A stretch of DNA of 64,000 bases from an uncultured Pseudomonadales bacterium (GCA_947487765.1 CANKXO010000001.1:992001-1056000), one strand, 5' to 3'. Positions 1-9,017 are shown, numbered from the stretch's first letter. The notes: generated by a model from the letters alone, not told the origin. A program made the numbers and translations.

Positions 1-2
1 GC

Positions 3-266
3 TTATCACCTGCATACGATGTCACTTATGCACACAATCCTCAAGGTCAATGGACTAATCAACACCAAATGACAATTGCTGGAAAGAGAGATCACTTTTC
101 TCGTCAGGACCTAATTGAATTAGGTAAAGGGATCAGCTTGAATAATGCTCACGAGATTATTGATGAGTTGGTAGCAGCTATTGCAGACTGGCCAATTTTT
201 GCTAAAAAATCAGGCGTTAGCGCTGAAAAAACTCAACAGATTGGCAAAAGCCACCGTCGATTATAG
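3..266 (+). CDS. HipA-family serine/threonine kinase toxin, C-terminal fragment (cut by window start)
   Basis: The reading frame is open from base 3 and ends at 266, so only the last 87 residues are visible. It begins LSPAYDVTYAHNPQG, followed by a GxWTxxHQM-like segment and an R-D-H-F-S-R-Q-D-L stretch. That is the typical C-terminal lobe signature of HipA kinases (S-P-A-Y-D-[LV] near the end of the catalytic domain). HipA proteins phosphorylate target proteins such as glutamyl-tRNA synthetase and are paired with a HipB antitoxin, which would lie outside the window on the left. The ATG at 69 is internal to the frame and is not the start. Family assignment is fairly firm; activity and partner cannot be judged. 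Confidence 0.8.
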   Translation, partial: LSPAYDVTYAHNPQGQWTNQHQMTIAGKRDHFSRQDLIELGKGISLNNAHEIIDELVAAIADWPIFAKKSGVSAEKTQQIGKSHRRL

Positions 267-361
267 CGTTCCTATTTCTTCTTTTAATATTGTTGATTTA
301 TGTCAACGTATTCTTTCATTATCAGTATTATCCTTTAAATAAGTAGAAAAGGAGGGACGAT

Positions 362-817
362 ATGAATACCTATAAGACCCTTTTAGTTGCTATTGATTTA
401 GAGAAAAATACGGATCAGATCCTTAAACGAGTAGCGGAACTGATAAAGGATCATGAAACAAAAGTAATTGTTTTGCATGTTAGTTATATTGAAATACCTA
501 CCTATGGTGGTTATTTTGGTGAAGGTCTGTATGCTCCAAGAGAAGTACATATTGATAAGAAAACGACAGAGGAGAGAGCGCTAGATAGAATTCAAAACTT
601 ACTACGGAAGATTAATTTATCGACAGATGATATACGAATAGAATTTGGAAGGCCTGCTGAAACAATTATCGCTATTGCTAATAAAGAGAAAGCAGATTTA
701 ATTGTAATGGGGAGCCATGGAAAGCATGGACTAAAATTATTATTAGGTTCAACGGCGAGTAGTGTATTACATACGACTTCATGTGACGTATTAGCGGTGA
801 GAATACCAGAAGAATAA
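362..817 (+). CDS. Universal stress protein, UspA family
   Basis: This 151-residue protein has the single-domain length of the UspA family. It opens with the beta strand KTLLVAIDL, which carries the usual Asp. Near residues 116-132 it has the ATP-binding signature G-S-H-G-x2-G-x6-G-S-T-A, so it is likely of the ATP-binding type. Such proteins are cytoplasmic and accumulate under starvation, oxidative or respiratory stress. The start is well supported by an AGGAGGGA Shine-Dalgarno sequence a few bases upstream. It sits alone between the HipA fragment and a DUF4404 gene on the same strand. No regulatory site was recognised. Confidence 0.93.
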   Translation: MNTYKTLLVAIDLEKNTDQILKRVAELIKDHETKVIVLHVSYIEIPTYGGYFGEGLYAPREVHIDKKTTEERALDRIQNLLRKINLSTDDIRIEFGRPAETIIAIANKEKADLIVMGSHGKHGLKLLLGSTASSVLHTTSCDVLAVRIPEE

Positions 818-900
818 GTGCTGTATGATTATCGATAATCGTAGTAACCTATAGCTATAGTAATGTAGTTTTCCACTATGAATAGTATTCGAGGTGAGAA

Positions 901-1152
901 ATGTTAAGAGCTAAAGCGAAAGACTTAGTTGTCGAATTAAGAAATACATTGGATAGCGACTTAAGCCCAACGCAACATGAATTGATGTTACAAGTTGAAA
1001 ATAATATTCATGATTTAGATAAACCGGAACCAGAAGGTCCAAATTTACAAGAAACCTTAGAAATCTTATTGCTTGATATTGAAGAAAAACATCCAAAAGC
1101 AGCTATTACGGTTAAAGAAATATTAAAAACATTAGAGAATATAGGCGTATAA
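901..1152 (+). CDS. DUF4404 family protein
   Basis: A small acidic cytoplasmic protein of 83 residues without signal peptide or membrane segment. It has the layout of DUF4404: an N-terminal helix (residues 5-17), a central ELMLQVENNIHDL-type helix and a C-terminal helix with E-x2-H-P-K-A followed by a final L-x2-I-G-V. Function is unknown in the family. A GAGGTGAGAA sequence gives a clear ribosome site for the ATG at 901. It follows the UspA gene by about 80 bases and may be co-expressed with it. The 220 bases after it are very AT-rich and show no gene. Confidence 0.72.
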   Translation: MLRAKAKDLVVELRNTLDSDLSPTQHELMLQVENNIHDLDKPEPEGPNLQETLEILLLDIEEKHPKAAITVKEILKTLENIGV

Positions 1153-1373
1153 ATACTAACTGTGTAGGTTCAACACCTCTTGTTTTTATTTGACTTTTTA
1201 TAGAATTAAAAAAATAATAATAAAGTGGAATAATTTTTCATTATTAATATACTTAAATAGTATAAAAACTATTTTTTCTGTAAATTTGACTATGCATTAA
1301 TAACACTGTAATTTGGATTGCGCTGATCTATGCATTAATAATAACGAATTCTGCACAGCTAGTAGCGGTAATT

Positions 1374-3368
1374 ATGCTGAATTTTTATAGTCTTAATAAA
1401 ATATTTTTCCTTTTTCTCCAATATTTAAGTATTTCTCTTCTTCTATTTTCTCCATTAGCTTACTCAAACGAAAAAGTCACACTCCAGCTGAAGTGGAAGC
1501 ATCAATTTCAGTTTGCTGGATATTATGCGGCTCAACAAATGGGATTTTATGACGACGCTGGTTTTGAGGTTGATATTAAAGAGCGGGATGCTGAGCAGTC
1601 TCCTCTACATGCTGTGTTAGAAGGCAAAGCCGATTTTGGTGTATCAGATTCAAGTGTAATTCTGCATCGTATGAGAGGTAAACCGGTTGTTGTTTTGGCT
1701 GCTATTTTTCAACATAGCCCTCTGGTTCTATTGACTCGGGCAAATGATAACTTATTGGGGCCATATGAGCTTAAAGGCAAGCGTGTTATGTATCAAAAAG
1801 GAATTGATGATGCAGTAATAACGGGTATGTTGCACCAGCTTGGGCTATCAAATAAACACATTATCCATGTTCCACAAACTTTTGATTACAAAGCCTTATT
1901 GAATGGTGATGTTGATGCCATGTCTGCTTACATTACCAATGAACCTTATTTATATAAGCAACACGGAATGAAAGTTCATGCTATTGATCCTCTTAATTAT
2001 GGCATTGATTTTTATGACGACATGCTGTTTTCTCATGAAGACCCTGTACAAAGTAACCCACAAAGGGCGCAGCGTTTTTTGCATGCGAGTCTTAAAGGTT
2101 GGACGTATGCATTGGCGCACCCCAATGAAGTTATTGGTTGGATTAAATCAGAATATGGCAGCGAAAAATCTATAGAGCATTTACAGTTTGAAGCTGCTCA
2201 AACAGAAAAAAGAATATTACCTCAATGGGTTGAAGTGGGAGATACTAGTATTTCTCGTTTTCAACGTATTGCAAATATCTATAAAGAATTAGGTCAAGCG
2301 CCAAAACGAGCAAGCTTTAAAGGTGTGACTCTGAATGAGTATCTTGATAACAACGAAGATATGCCTTATTGGGTAAAGTTTGTGATAGTTGCAGGCATGT
2401 TGTCATTATGCTTAGCAATTGTATTCTTGATGTTTGCTAGGCACTTTAGAAACTTAGTGCTTCAACGTACTGCTGAATTAGATCAAGCTAATACAGAGCT
2501 GGCACGGTATATTCGTATTGTGGACCAATACGTTATTAGTTCTCAAACAGATATCAAGGGCTTAATCACAAAAGTTTCTAGTGCATTTTCTCGAACGACG
2601 GGTTACTCCAGCAATGAACTGATTGGCAGGTCTCATAGTATTGTACGGCATGAAGACACTGATTCCGAAACATTCGAAGCAATGTGGTCAGAGTTAAAGC
2701 AAGGTAACGTATGGTCTGGAATTTGCAAAAATCAAAAAAAGGATGGTAGTGATTATTGGCTTGAATTTAATATAGATCCTATTGTTGATCAAAATAAAAA
2801 GACAATAGGCTATCTATCTGTTGGCCAAGATATTACAGATAAAAAACGTATTGAGCACTTATCGATTACGGATAAATTAACTGGGTTATACAATCGCCTT
2901 CACCTCGACACAGTATTAGAAAATGAAGTCAAACGAATAAGCCGATATGGTGGAAGCTTATCTGTAATACTTTGTGATATTGATTATTTTAAATCTGTTA
3001 ATGATAAATATGGTCACCTGCAGGGTGATAATGTATTGTCTTCTATCGCACATTTGCTGAAAAATAATAGTCGTAGTACGGATGTGGTGGGGCGCTGGGG
3101 AGGCGAAGAATTTTTAATCGTTTGTCCAAATACAACATTGGCTAGTGCTACATTGGTTGCCGAAAAATTACGAGAAACTATTTCATCTTTCGAATTCCCT
3201 GTCATAGGTGTACAAACTTGTAGCTTTGGTGTTGCAGAGGCAACTGAAAAATGCTTGGTAACAGATATTGTTAGTGCTGCTGATATAGCACTATACGAAG
3301 CTAAAAAATCCGGTAGAAATAAAGTGGAAAATGAGAGTGCAGACTGTAATGGGGAGAAAAAAATATAA
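1374..3368 (+). CDS. Membrane diguanylate cyclase with NMT1-type periplasmic sensor, PAS and GGDEF domains
   Basis: Residues 1-30 are a signal or anchor sequence. Residues about 33-265 form an NMT1/THI5-like solute-binding domain (VTLQLKWKHQFQFAGYYAA), normally found in ABC binding proteins for thiamine-precursor or riboflavin-like ligands. One membrane helix follows at about 333-358, then a PAS domain (375-490) and a GGDEF domain (490-655). The active site reads G-G-E-E-F near residue 576, with an R-S-T-D inhibitory site exactly five residues before it. The enzyme should therefore make cyclic-di-GMP and be product-inhibited. The ligand is unknown. The gene converges on the FisR-like gene and has no obvious operon partner. 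Confidence 0.9.
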   Translation: MLNFYSLNKIFFLFLQYLSISLLLFSPLAYSNEKVTLQLKWKHQFQFAGYYAAQQMGFYDDAGFEVDIKERDAEQSPLHAVLEGKADFGVSDSSVILHRMRGKPVVVLAAIFQHSPLVLLTRANDNLLGPYELKGKRVMYQKGIDDAVITGMLHQLGLSNKHIIHVPQTFDYKALLNGDVDAMSAYITNEPYLYKQHGMKVHAIDPLNYGIDFYDDMLFSHEDPVQSNPQRAQRFLHASLKGWTYALAHPNEVIGWIKSEYGSEKSIEHLQFEAAQTEKRILPQWVEVGDTSISRFQRIANIYKELGQAPKRASFKGVTLNEYLDNNEDMPYWVKFVIVAGMLSLCLAIVFLMFARHFRNLVLQRTAELDQANTELARYIRIVDQYVISSQTDIKGLITKVSSAFSRTTGYSSNELIGRSHSIVRHEDTDSETFEAMWSELKQGNVWSGICKNQKKDGSDYWLEFNIDPIVDQNKKTIGYLSVGQDITDKKRIEHLSITDKLTGLYNRLHLDTVLENEVKRISRYGGSLSVILCDIDYFKSVNDKYGHLQGDNVLSSIAHLLKNNSRSTDVVGRWGGEEFLIVCPNTTLASATLVAEKLRETISSFEFPVIGVQTCSFGVAEATEKCLVTDIVSAADIALYEAKKSGRNKVENESADCNGEKKI

Positions 3369-3405
3369 TTATAGATTCTAAGCTTTTATAACTCTAAATT
3401 TATAA

Positions 3406-4737
3406 TTATTGCAATTTCCGATAAAGTGATCGCAAGCTAATGCCTGCAGTCTCAGCAACTTTATTTTTATCGCCATCGAAGTTTATTAGAAGGCTTTCTA
3501 AATATTTTTTTTCGTATTCTTTCAGGCTAACTATTTGATCGTTTGTACTTTTTACTTGTGCAGAATTATTATTGGTTGGAGTTCTTTCGTCATAATTTAA
3601 TGATTGTGCAATTTGATCGTTATCGATTAAATTGTTATCACTTAAAATAACGGCTCTGCTTAATAGGTTGCGTAATTCTCTGATATTTCCCTTATATCTA
3701 TTTTTTTTAAGTGCAGATATTGCTGAATTTGTTAAACGATATGTGTGATCAGGGCTTATTTGAGCTAATAATGCTTTGGCAATAATCGGTATATCATTCA
3801 GCCTTTGTTGTAAGCTGGGAACAGTAATGGGAAAAACATTAATTCGGTAATATAAATCCTGGCGAAATAAACCGTCATCTACCATTTCGGATAAATTTTT
3901 ATGGGTGGCGCAAATTAATCGAAAATCTGTTGTTTTAACAGCAGTACTCCCAACGGGACGAAAAGTTCTACTTTCCAATAACCGTAATAACTTTACTTGC
4001 ATACTGAGAGGGATATCACCAATCTCATCAAGGAATAACGTACCACCATTGGCTTGTTCAACTAATCCTTTTTTGTTGGTTTGAGCACCAGTAAAGGCAC
4101 CCTTTACATGCCCAAATAGTTCACTTTCAAATAGAGAATCGGTTAAGCCGGCACATTCGAGTGAAACCAGAGGGTGACTCTTACGGTCACTCGCCATATG
4201 AATAGCTCTGGCTGCTAATTCTTTTCCTGTGCCTGATTCGCCCAGTAGTAAAACAGAAGCATCGGTATTGCCTACACGTGTTATTTTACCCAACATATTA
4301 TTAAATGATTCACTGACGCCCACCATTTCTTTATCCGTTATCTGACCACTGACAAGAGGGATTGCACGAAGGAATTCGACAAAAAAGGCTAACTCGCCAT
4401 TACTGTCATGGATAGGAAGCATCTCTACATCCACATGCTCTTTGCCCCTTGGGGTCTGATGTATATGGAGTACGCGCTCTTTGTGCCCAGATTGTTGGGC
4501 AGCTATCAAGGGGCAGTCTTCACCAGCTTGATCACAAGGTACAGTATAGCCATGGGAAATTTCGAAGCAGCGTGGCTTTTGTGCTATATCAATAGAACCA
4601 AATTGTTTTTCATAATGGCTATTAGTCGCCAAAATTTCGTAATCGACAGATACCAGAATTGCTGGGCATTCATAACTTTCCAACATTCGTTCAAGCATAG
4701 CGATGGTTTCGGGCTTGTCGGAAGAAATTAATTGCAT
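3406..4737 (-). CDS. fisR: FisR-like sigma-54-dependent activator of sulfane sulfur oxidation genes
   Basis: The protein has an N-terminal sensory region, an AAA+ domain with Walker A GESGTGKE, the sigma-54 contact loop GAFTGA and Walker B LFLDEIGD, and a Fis-type helix-turn-helix at the C terminus. Counted from the Met at 4737, the sensor domain has cysteines at 57, 68 and 75. Their spacing (11 and 7) matches the three cysteines reported for Cupriavidus FisR, which senses polysulfide and activates sqr and pdo. An upstream Met at 4776 is in frame, but it would place 13 extra hydrophobic residues before the conserved region and run over a TGTCA/TGACA repeat, so the Met at 4737 is preferred. 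It is divergent from the dioxygenase gene. Confidence 0.85.
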   Translation of the reverse strand: MQLISSDKPETIAMLERMLESYECPAILVSVDYEILATNSHYEKQFGSIDIAQKPRCFEISHGYTVPCDQAGEDCPLIAAQQSGHKERVLHIHQTPRGKEHVDVEMLPIHDSNGELAFFVEFLRAIPLVSGQITDKEMVGVSESFNNMLGKITRVGNTDASVLLLGESGTGKELAARAIHMASDRKSHPLVSLECAGLTDSLFESELFGHVKGAFTGAQTNKKGLVEQANGGTLFLDEIGDIPLSMQVKLLRLLESRTFRPVGSTAVKTTDFRLICATHKNLSEMVDDGLFRQDLYYRINVFPITVPSLQQRLNDIPIIAKALLAQISPDHTYRLTNSAISALKKNRYKGNIRELRNLLSRAVILSDNNLIDNDQIAQSLNYDERTPTNNNSAQVKSTNDQIVSLKEYEKKYLESLLINFDGDKNKVAETAGISLRSLYRKLQ

Positions 4738-4749
4738 AAATGCCAATAT

Positions 4750-4775
4750 TGTCAAAATAAATGACATTTTTGACA
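4750..4775. promoter_or_regulatory. TGTCA/TGACA inverted repeat upstream of fisR-like gene
   Basis: TGTCA at 4750-4754 and TGACA at 4762-4766 form an inverted repeat with a 7-base spacer. A third TTGACA lies at 4770-4775. The cluster is just upstream of the preferred start of the FisR-like gene and could be an activator or autoregulatory site, or a -35-like element. It is a sequence pattern only; no known consensus is claimed. Confidence 0.3.
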
Positions 4776-4870
4776 TATACGCTTCTGTAAGTCAATTGAA
4801 GTGGAAGCTTTATTTATTTTTATTCTATATAAATCTTTAAAAATCAATGACTTATATATAAAAATAAAGT

Positions 4871-4887
4871 TGGCATAAAGAATGTAA
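4871..4887 (+). promoter_or_regulatory. Possible sigma-54 promoter for pdo-sqr (imperfect)
   Basis: TTGGCAT AAAGA ATGTA has GG in the -24 element and, ten bases on, GT where GC is expected in the -12 element. It lies about 100 bases upstream of the dioxygenase start, in the direction expected from the neighbouring sigma-54 activator. The mismatch at -12 keeps the confidence low. Confidence 0.35.
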
Positions 4888-4989
4888 TACAAGTTGCCAC
4901 AAAAATGATAAAAATATGTCATAAACAGTGGTAATGAAACCGTTTTAATAACAACTTCCATACGATTGTTTAATCAAGTAGAGGCTAAT

Positions 4990-5886
4990 GTGAATACAGC
5001 AACTGAAATCGAAGTCATAAAACCTGAAGTCACCCCATTTTTTGATAATAGTTCTAATACCTTTTCTTATATTGTTAAAGATCCAACATCAGCAGCTTGT
5101 GCGATTGTCGATTCTGTATTGGATTTTGATTATGCGTCAGGAACGATTACCTACGAAATTGCTGATTCGATTATTGAGTTTATTAAAACAAAAGGGCTTG
5201 AGCTTGAATGGATCATAGAAACCCATGTCCATGCTGACCATTTATCAGCTGCACCTTATATCCAATCTAAATTAGGTGGAAAAATAGTAATTAGCGAACA
5301 TATCTCAACGGTACAAAATACTTTTGGGAAAATTTTCAATGAAGGAACCGAGTTCGCCCGTGATGGCTCTCAATTTGATAGATTATTTGAAGATGGTGAG
5401 CACTATCATGTAGGTAACTTATCCGCTTATGTTCTGCACACCCCTGGTCATACTCCAGCCTGTATGACGCATGTTATTGGCGATGCAGTATTTGTTGGGG
5501 ATACATTATTTATGCCCGATGGTGGTACCGCTAGAGCGGACTTTCCCGGCGGGGATGCTCGTGTATTGTATCAATCGATTCAAAAAATACTGAGTCTTCC
5601 AGAAGAAACCCGTTTGTTTATTTGCCATGACTACTGTCCAAATGGCAGGGAGTTGGCCTATGAAACAACTGTAGGCCTGCAGAGAAATAAGAATATTCAT
5701 GTCGGTAAGAATATTGCCGAAAATGAATTTGTCCGAATGCGTGAAGAGAGAGATAAAACTCTGGCAATGCCCCGCTTAATTTTTCCTGCCTTGCAAGTGA
5801 ATATGGCGGCAGGTCATTTCCCTAACCCGGAAGATAATGGAATGGGTTATTTAAAAGTCCCAATCAATGCCTTTAAAACACAATAA
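4990..5886 (+). CDS. pdo: Persulfide (sulfur) dioxygenase, ETHE1/PDO-like metallo-beta-lactamase-fold protein
   Basis: The enzyme oxidises glutathione persulfide to sulfite with O2 using one iron atom. From the GTG start, the metal motif T-H-V-H-A-D-H sits at residues 78-84, followed by His154 (HTPGHT), Asp171 (VGDTLF) and His213 (CHDYC). This is the expected PDO set, and the length (about 298) fits bacterial PDOs. GTG 4990 is preferred because GAGG lies five bases before it; the in-frame TTG at 4966 has no ribosome site. The sqr fusion follows after 12 bases, so the two form an operon. The neighbouring FisR-like activator probably induces them when sulfane sulfur accumulates. Confidence 0.9.
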   Translation: MNTATEIEVIKPEVTPFFDNSSNTFSYIVKDPTSAACAIVDSVLDFDYASGTITYEIADSIIEFIKTKGLELEWIIETHVHADHLSAAPYIQSKLGGKIVISEHISTVQNTFGKIFNEGTEFARDGSQFDRLFEDGEHYHVGNLSAYVLHTPGHTPACMTHVIGDAVFVGDTLFMPDGGTARADFPGGDARVLYQSIQKILSLPEETRLFICHDYCPNGRELAYETTVGLQRNKNIHVGKNIAENEFVRMREERDKTLAMPRLIFPALQVNMAAGHFPNPEDNGMGYLKVPINAFKTQ

Positions 5887-5898
5887 TAAGAGAATACT

Positions 5899-7497
5899 AT
5901 GAAAAGAAAAAAAATAGATTCGCAAGTCACCGTTTCCGATCAAATTTTACCAGAAGATGTCAGTATATTGTTAGAGGAGGGGGTTCAGATAATCGTTTGC
6001 AATCGCCCTGATAATGAAGCATCTGACCAACCTGCATTTCAAAAAATCCAAAAAAAGGCACAAGAAAAAAATATTGAAGCGATTTATCTACCATTTTCTC
6101 CAGGAAAAATGACGAAAGATCATATTTCTACATTCAATGATATTTTAAGTAAAAATAAAAAAGTACATGCATACTGTCGAACAGGTAACCGTTCCAGTAA
6201 ATTATGGGAAGAAAGTAAAAAAGAAAGTCAGTCAGCGAAAGATAATTTAGGAAAAAATTCAGGGCAACAGGCTTACGATGTTGTTATTGTTGGTGCTGGA
6301 TCTGGGGGTATTTCAGCGGCTTCAAGTATACTTAAGCGGAATTCAAATCTATCAATAGCCTTAATTGATCCAGCTGATGAACACTTCTATCAACCTGGTT
6401 GGACAATGGTTGGTGGTGGTATCTTCGATGCTCCATCGACCTGTAAAAAAATGAAAGAGTTAATCCCGTCCGGTACAACGTGGATACAACGATCAGTTGT
6501 TGAGTTTATGCCAAATAATAATTTAGTCCTTTTGGATAATGGAAACCAAGTACACTATAAGCAATTGATTGTTGCGCCGGGCTTAACACTGAATTGGGTT
6601 GGTATCGAAGGCTTGGAGGAGTCGCTAGGTAAAAATGGAGTCACATCAAATTATCGATATGACCTTGCGCCTTATACCTGGGAATTAGTACAAAATCTTA
6701 AAAAGGGTAAAGCAATATTTACACAACCTCCTATGCCGATTAAGTGTGCTGGTGCTCCGCAAAAAGCACTCTATCTTTCTGCAGATCACTGGCTTAAATC
6801 TAACCGGCTAAATGATATCAATATTGATTTTTATAATGCTGGCCCCGTGTTATTTGGTGTCGCCGATTATGTGCCTGCACTAATGTCATATATTGAAAAA
6901 TATAAAGCTAATTTAAAATTTTCTCATAATTTAATTAAAATCGATGGCGAATCAAAACAAGCGTGGTTTAAAACCAGCGATGCTGAAGGTAATGAAGAGA
7001 TAGTCAAAACTGATTTTGATATGATTCATGTATGTCCTCCGCAGTGTGCGCCCAAATTTATTCAAGAAAGCCCGTTGGCTGATGCCAATGGTTGGTTGGA
7101 CGTTAATCCTCATACCTTACGGCACAATGGTTACTCTAATATTTGGGGAATAGGTGATGTGCTGAATACGGCCAATGCAAAAACAATGGCTGCTGCGCGT
7201 AAACAAGCGCCAGTTGTTGCTGAAAATGTTTGCAATACTTTTTCTCATCAACAACCTAGCGCAGCCTACAATGGTTATGGTTCATGCCCATTAACAGTTG
7301 AGCGAGGGAAAATAGTATTGGCAGAGTTTGCATACGGCGGGAAGCTTGTTCCAACTTTTCCTAAATGGATTAATGATGGAACCCAGGCCACTACATTTGC
7401 ATGGAAATTAAAAGTGAGTGTATTGCCATCACTCTATTGGAAAGGAATGTTAAAGGGGCACGAGTGGTTAGCAAAATCTGAAGCAGTCACTAGCTAA
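5899..7497 (+). CDS. sqr: Fusion of DUF442 rhodanese/phosphatase-like domain with sulfide:quinone oxidoreductase
   Basis: Residues 1-115 are a DUF442 (TIGR01244) domain with the active-site loop H-A-Y-C-R-T-G-N-R-S-S, a sulfur-transfer or phosphatase-like site. From about 125 an FAD-dependent oxidoreductase begins with VGAGSGG. It resembles type II SQR (human SQOR) and keeps the two redox cysteines in K-C-A-G-A-P-Q and G-S-C-P-L-T. It also has the P-G-L-T-L-N-W segment and the late G-I-G-D FAD motif. It should oxidise sulfide to sulfane sulfur and pass electrons to quinone at the membrane. The adjacent dioxygenase then removes the persulfide. The fused DUF442 domain may hand sulfur to an acceptor such as glutathione, which is an inference. 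Confidence 0.9.
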   Translation: MKRKKIDSQVTVSDQILPEDVSILLEEGVQIIVCNRPDNEASDQPAFQKIQKKAQEKNIEAIYLPFSPGKMTKDHISTFNDILSKNKKVHAYCRTGNRSSKLWEESKKESQSAKDNLGKNSGQQAYDVVIVGAGSGGISAASSILKRNSNLSIALIDPADEHFYQPGWTMVGGGIFDAPSTCKKMKELIPSGTTWIQRSVVEFMPNNNLVLLDNGNQVHYKQLIVAPGLTLNWVGIEGLEESLGKNGVTSNYRYDLAPYTWELVQNLKKGKAIFTQPPMPIKCAGAPQKALYLSADHWLKSNRLNDINIDFYNAGPVLFGVADYVPALMSYIEKYKANLKFSHNLIKIDGESKQAWFKTSDAEGNEEIVKTDFDMIHVCPPQCAPKFIQESPLADANGWLDVNPHTLRHNGYSNIWGIGDVLNTANAKTMAAARKQAPVVAENVCNTFSHQQPSAAYNGYGSCPLTVERGKIVLAEFAYGGKLVPTFPKWINDGTQATTFAWKLKVSVLPSLYWKGMLKGHEWLAKSEAVTS

Positions 7498-7513
7498 ATA
7501 ATTTCAATACAAA

Positions 7514-7565
7514 CTCTCTACTTTTTATTTTTTTACGAAAATAAAGTAAAACAGTAGAGAGCTTT
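7514..7565. terminator. Bidirectional terminator between sqr and the cupin gene
   Basis: CTCTCTACT (7514-7522) pairs with AGTAGAGAG (7553-7561), with additional A/T pairing inside the loop and T-rich sequence on both sides. It sits between two converging genes and can serve both. Confidence 0.6.
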
Positions 7566-7614
7566 TATAAAGAAAACTATCAATTAACCGCATTAACAAG
7601 ATAAAAGTGTCTGA

Positions 7615-8292
7615 CTATGCTTTGGGTGGCTCAACAAAACGTAAGTGATCTGTTTTAATCCATACTTTTGTGCCTTGAGCCCCTGCTTTTGCCTGAATGT
7701 TTTGCCCTACAGGAACTCTCATCCACGATTGTACTTTTAATAAATCGCCACTTTCTTCAAAGCTGCCGTCTAACACTAACACTTCAGCACCATAAGCCGC
7801 TTCTATTGTGACATCTGCACCAGCATCCCATTGTTCCATGCGGACATTCTCTCGATCATCCTGATAAAGTGGTGTTACTGTCACACCGGGGCGAGAAGCA
7901 TCTGTTACTGCCTCGGCTTTATCCATATCCGTACGAACATGTTGGCGGTCATCTAAGTCAAATTGCCATAATTTAACAAAGATAACACACCCAGGTTTAG
8001 AGCCCGGCGTATGCCTAGACTGTGGAGGGTTACGAATATAAGAACCTACTGGAAAATCACCATGTTCGTCTTGAAACACGCCTTCAAGTACAATAAATTC
8101 TTCGCCACCGGTATGAACATGCGGTGAGAATTGACTGCCCGGGTCATAACGAACAATCGTTGTCGCTCGAGCGACTTCATCGCCAATACGATCAAGCATA
8201 CGTCTCTGCACACCTTGAATAGGGGAATCAAGCCACTCTAATTCAGCGCTATGTACCACAACTCGTTTGTTAAAATCAGCATTCAATTCCAT
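7615..8292 (-). CDS. ChrR-like tandem cupin protein
   Basis: A 225-residue cytoplasmic protein built of two cupin barrels. The first carries the metal motif S-P-H-V-H-T-G-G-E-E-F near residues 56-66 and a later R-H-T-P-G, as in the ChrR cupin domain (Cupin_7). The second (about residues 135-215) is degenerate and lacks most histidines. ChrR-type cupins bind zinc and respond to singlet oxygen or organic peroxide, but this one lacks the N-terminal anti-sigma domain. It is therefore a stand-alone cupin that may be an enzyme. It is the last gene of a leftward unit with a GST and an AhpD-like gene, which suggests a thiol or peroxide stress role. Confidence 0.82.
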   Translation of the reverse strand: MELNADFNKRVVVHSAELEWLDSPIQGVQRRMLDRIGDEVARATTIVRYDPGSQFSPHVHTGGEEFIVLEGVFQDEHGDFPVGSYIRNPPQSRHTPGSKPGCVIFVKLWQFDLDDRQHVRTDMDKAEAVTDASRPGVTVTPLYQDDRENVRMEQWDAGADVTIEAAYGAEVLVLDGSFEESGDLLKVQSWMRVPVGQNIQAKAGAQGTKVWIKTDHLRFVEPPKA

Positions 8293-8341
8293 CGTTTAAT
8301 CCTCTTAAATATTTCTATAAAACTGTTAACTAATGATGTAT

Positions 8342-8962
8342 TTAACCTGCGATACTAGGACGAGTTGCCATACGGCCACGCCATTCGTTTAAGTTAGCAC
8401 AGCTGGCAGGAATTTCTATCTCGGCAAAATCAGCAAAGGCAAGGCCTGCAAATAATGTTATATCTGCCATCGAGAAGTTTTCGCCAGATACATAAGCATT
8501 GTCAGCCAGTACAGAATCAAAGTATTTCATGCCATCAAGTGCACGTTCTTTTTGCTTGTTGCCCCAATCTTTATTTTGGTAGGTTTCTATTTCAGGTCCC
8601 AGTCCAGCGGTAGCATGATGGAAGTAACCTGCAACGGCATCGAGAACCCCTTGCTCAGCTCGGCGTTGCATCATATGAACAATAGCCTTTTCTTTAGCAT
8701 TGGTACCAGTGAGTGGAGTACCTTCATAGGCGTTGTCGATATATTCCGTAATTGCTGTACATTCGGAGATACAAGTCCCACAACCTAACTCAAGCACAGG
8801 CACTGCACCACTTGGGTTTTTAGCGAGAAATTCCGCTTTTTTATGCTCAGCACCTGGCACATCTATTGTGATGAATTCTGCTTTATCGAATACGCCTTTT
8901 TCTGCGAGTGCGATACGAATACGAGCTGGGTTTGGAAAGCCTTCAAAATCATAAATTTTCAT
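8342..8962 (-). CDS. Glutathione S-transferase family protein
   Basis: The protein (206 residues from the Met at 8962) has an N-terminal thioredoxin-fold domain. This contains F-E-G-F-P-N-P-A-R-I-R-I-A-L, the cis-proline region S-G-A-V-P-V-L and, downstream, I-S-E-C-T-A-I that positions the glutathione. An all-helical C-terminal domain follows, with S-M-A-D-I-T-L-F (the N-capping box of GST helix 6). A C-G-T-C motif at the end of the third strand is unusual. AGGAGA seven bases ahead of 8962 fixes the start; a longer frame to 9040 overlaps the next gene and has no ribosome site. It lies between the AhpD-like and cupin genes in the same direction. Confidence 0.9.
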   Translation of the reverse strand: MKIYDFEGFPNPARIRIALAEKGVFDKAEFITIDVPGAEHKKAEFLAKNPSGAVPVLELGCGTCISECTAITEYIDNAYEGTPLTGTNAKEKAIVHMMQRRAEQGVLDAVAGYFHHATAGLGPEIETYQNKDWGNKQKERALDGMKYFDSVLADNAYVSGENFSMADITLFAGLAFADFAEIEIPASCANLNEWRGRMATRPSIAG

Positions 8963-9017
8963 TTTTTTCTCCTGATATATTAATCTAGTTAAGGTTGTTT
9001 TGTTGTTTCTGGGCAAA

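Noticed and set aside
4752-4961. 69-codon minus-strand frame upstream of the FisR-like gene
   Set aside because: It occupies the AT-rich divergent promoter region, is rich in Ile/Tyr/Lys as random AT DNA would be, and overlaps the regulator start.
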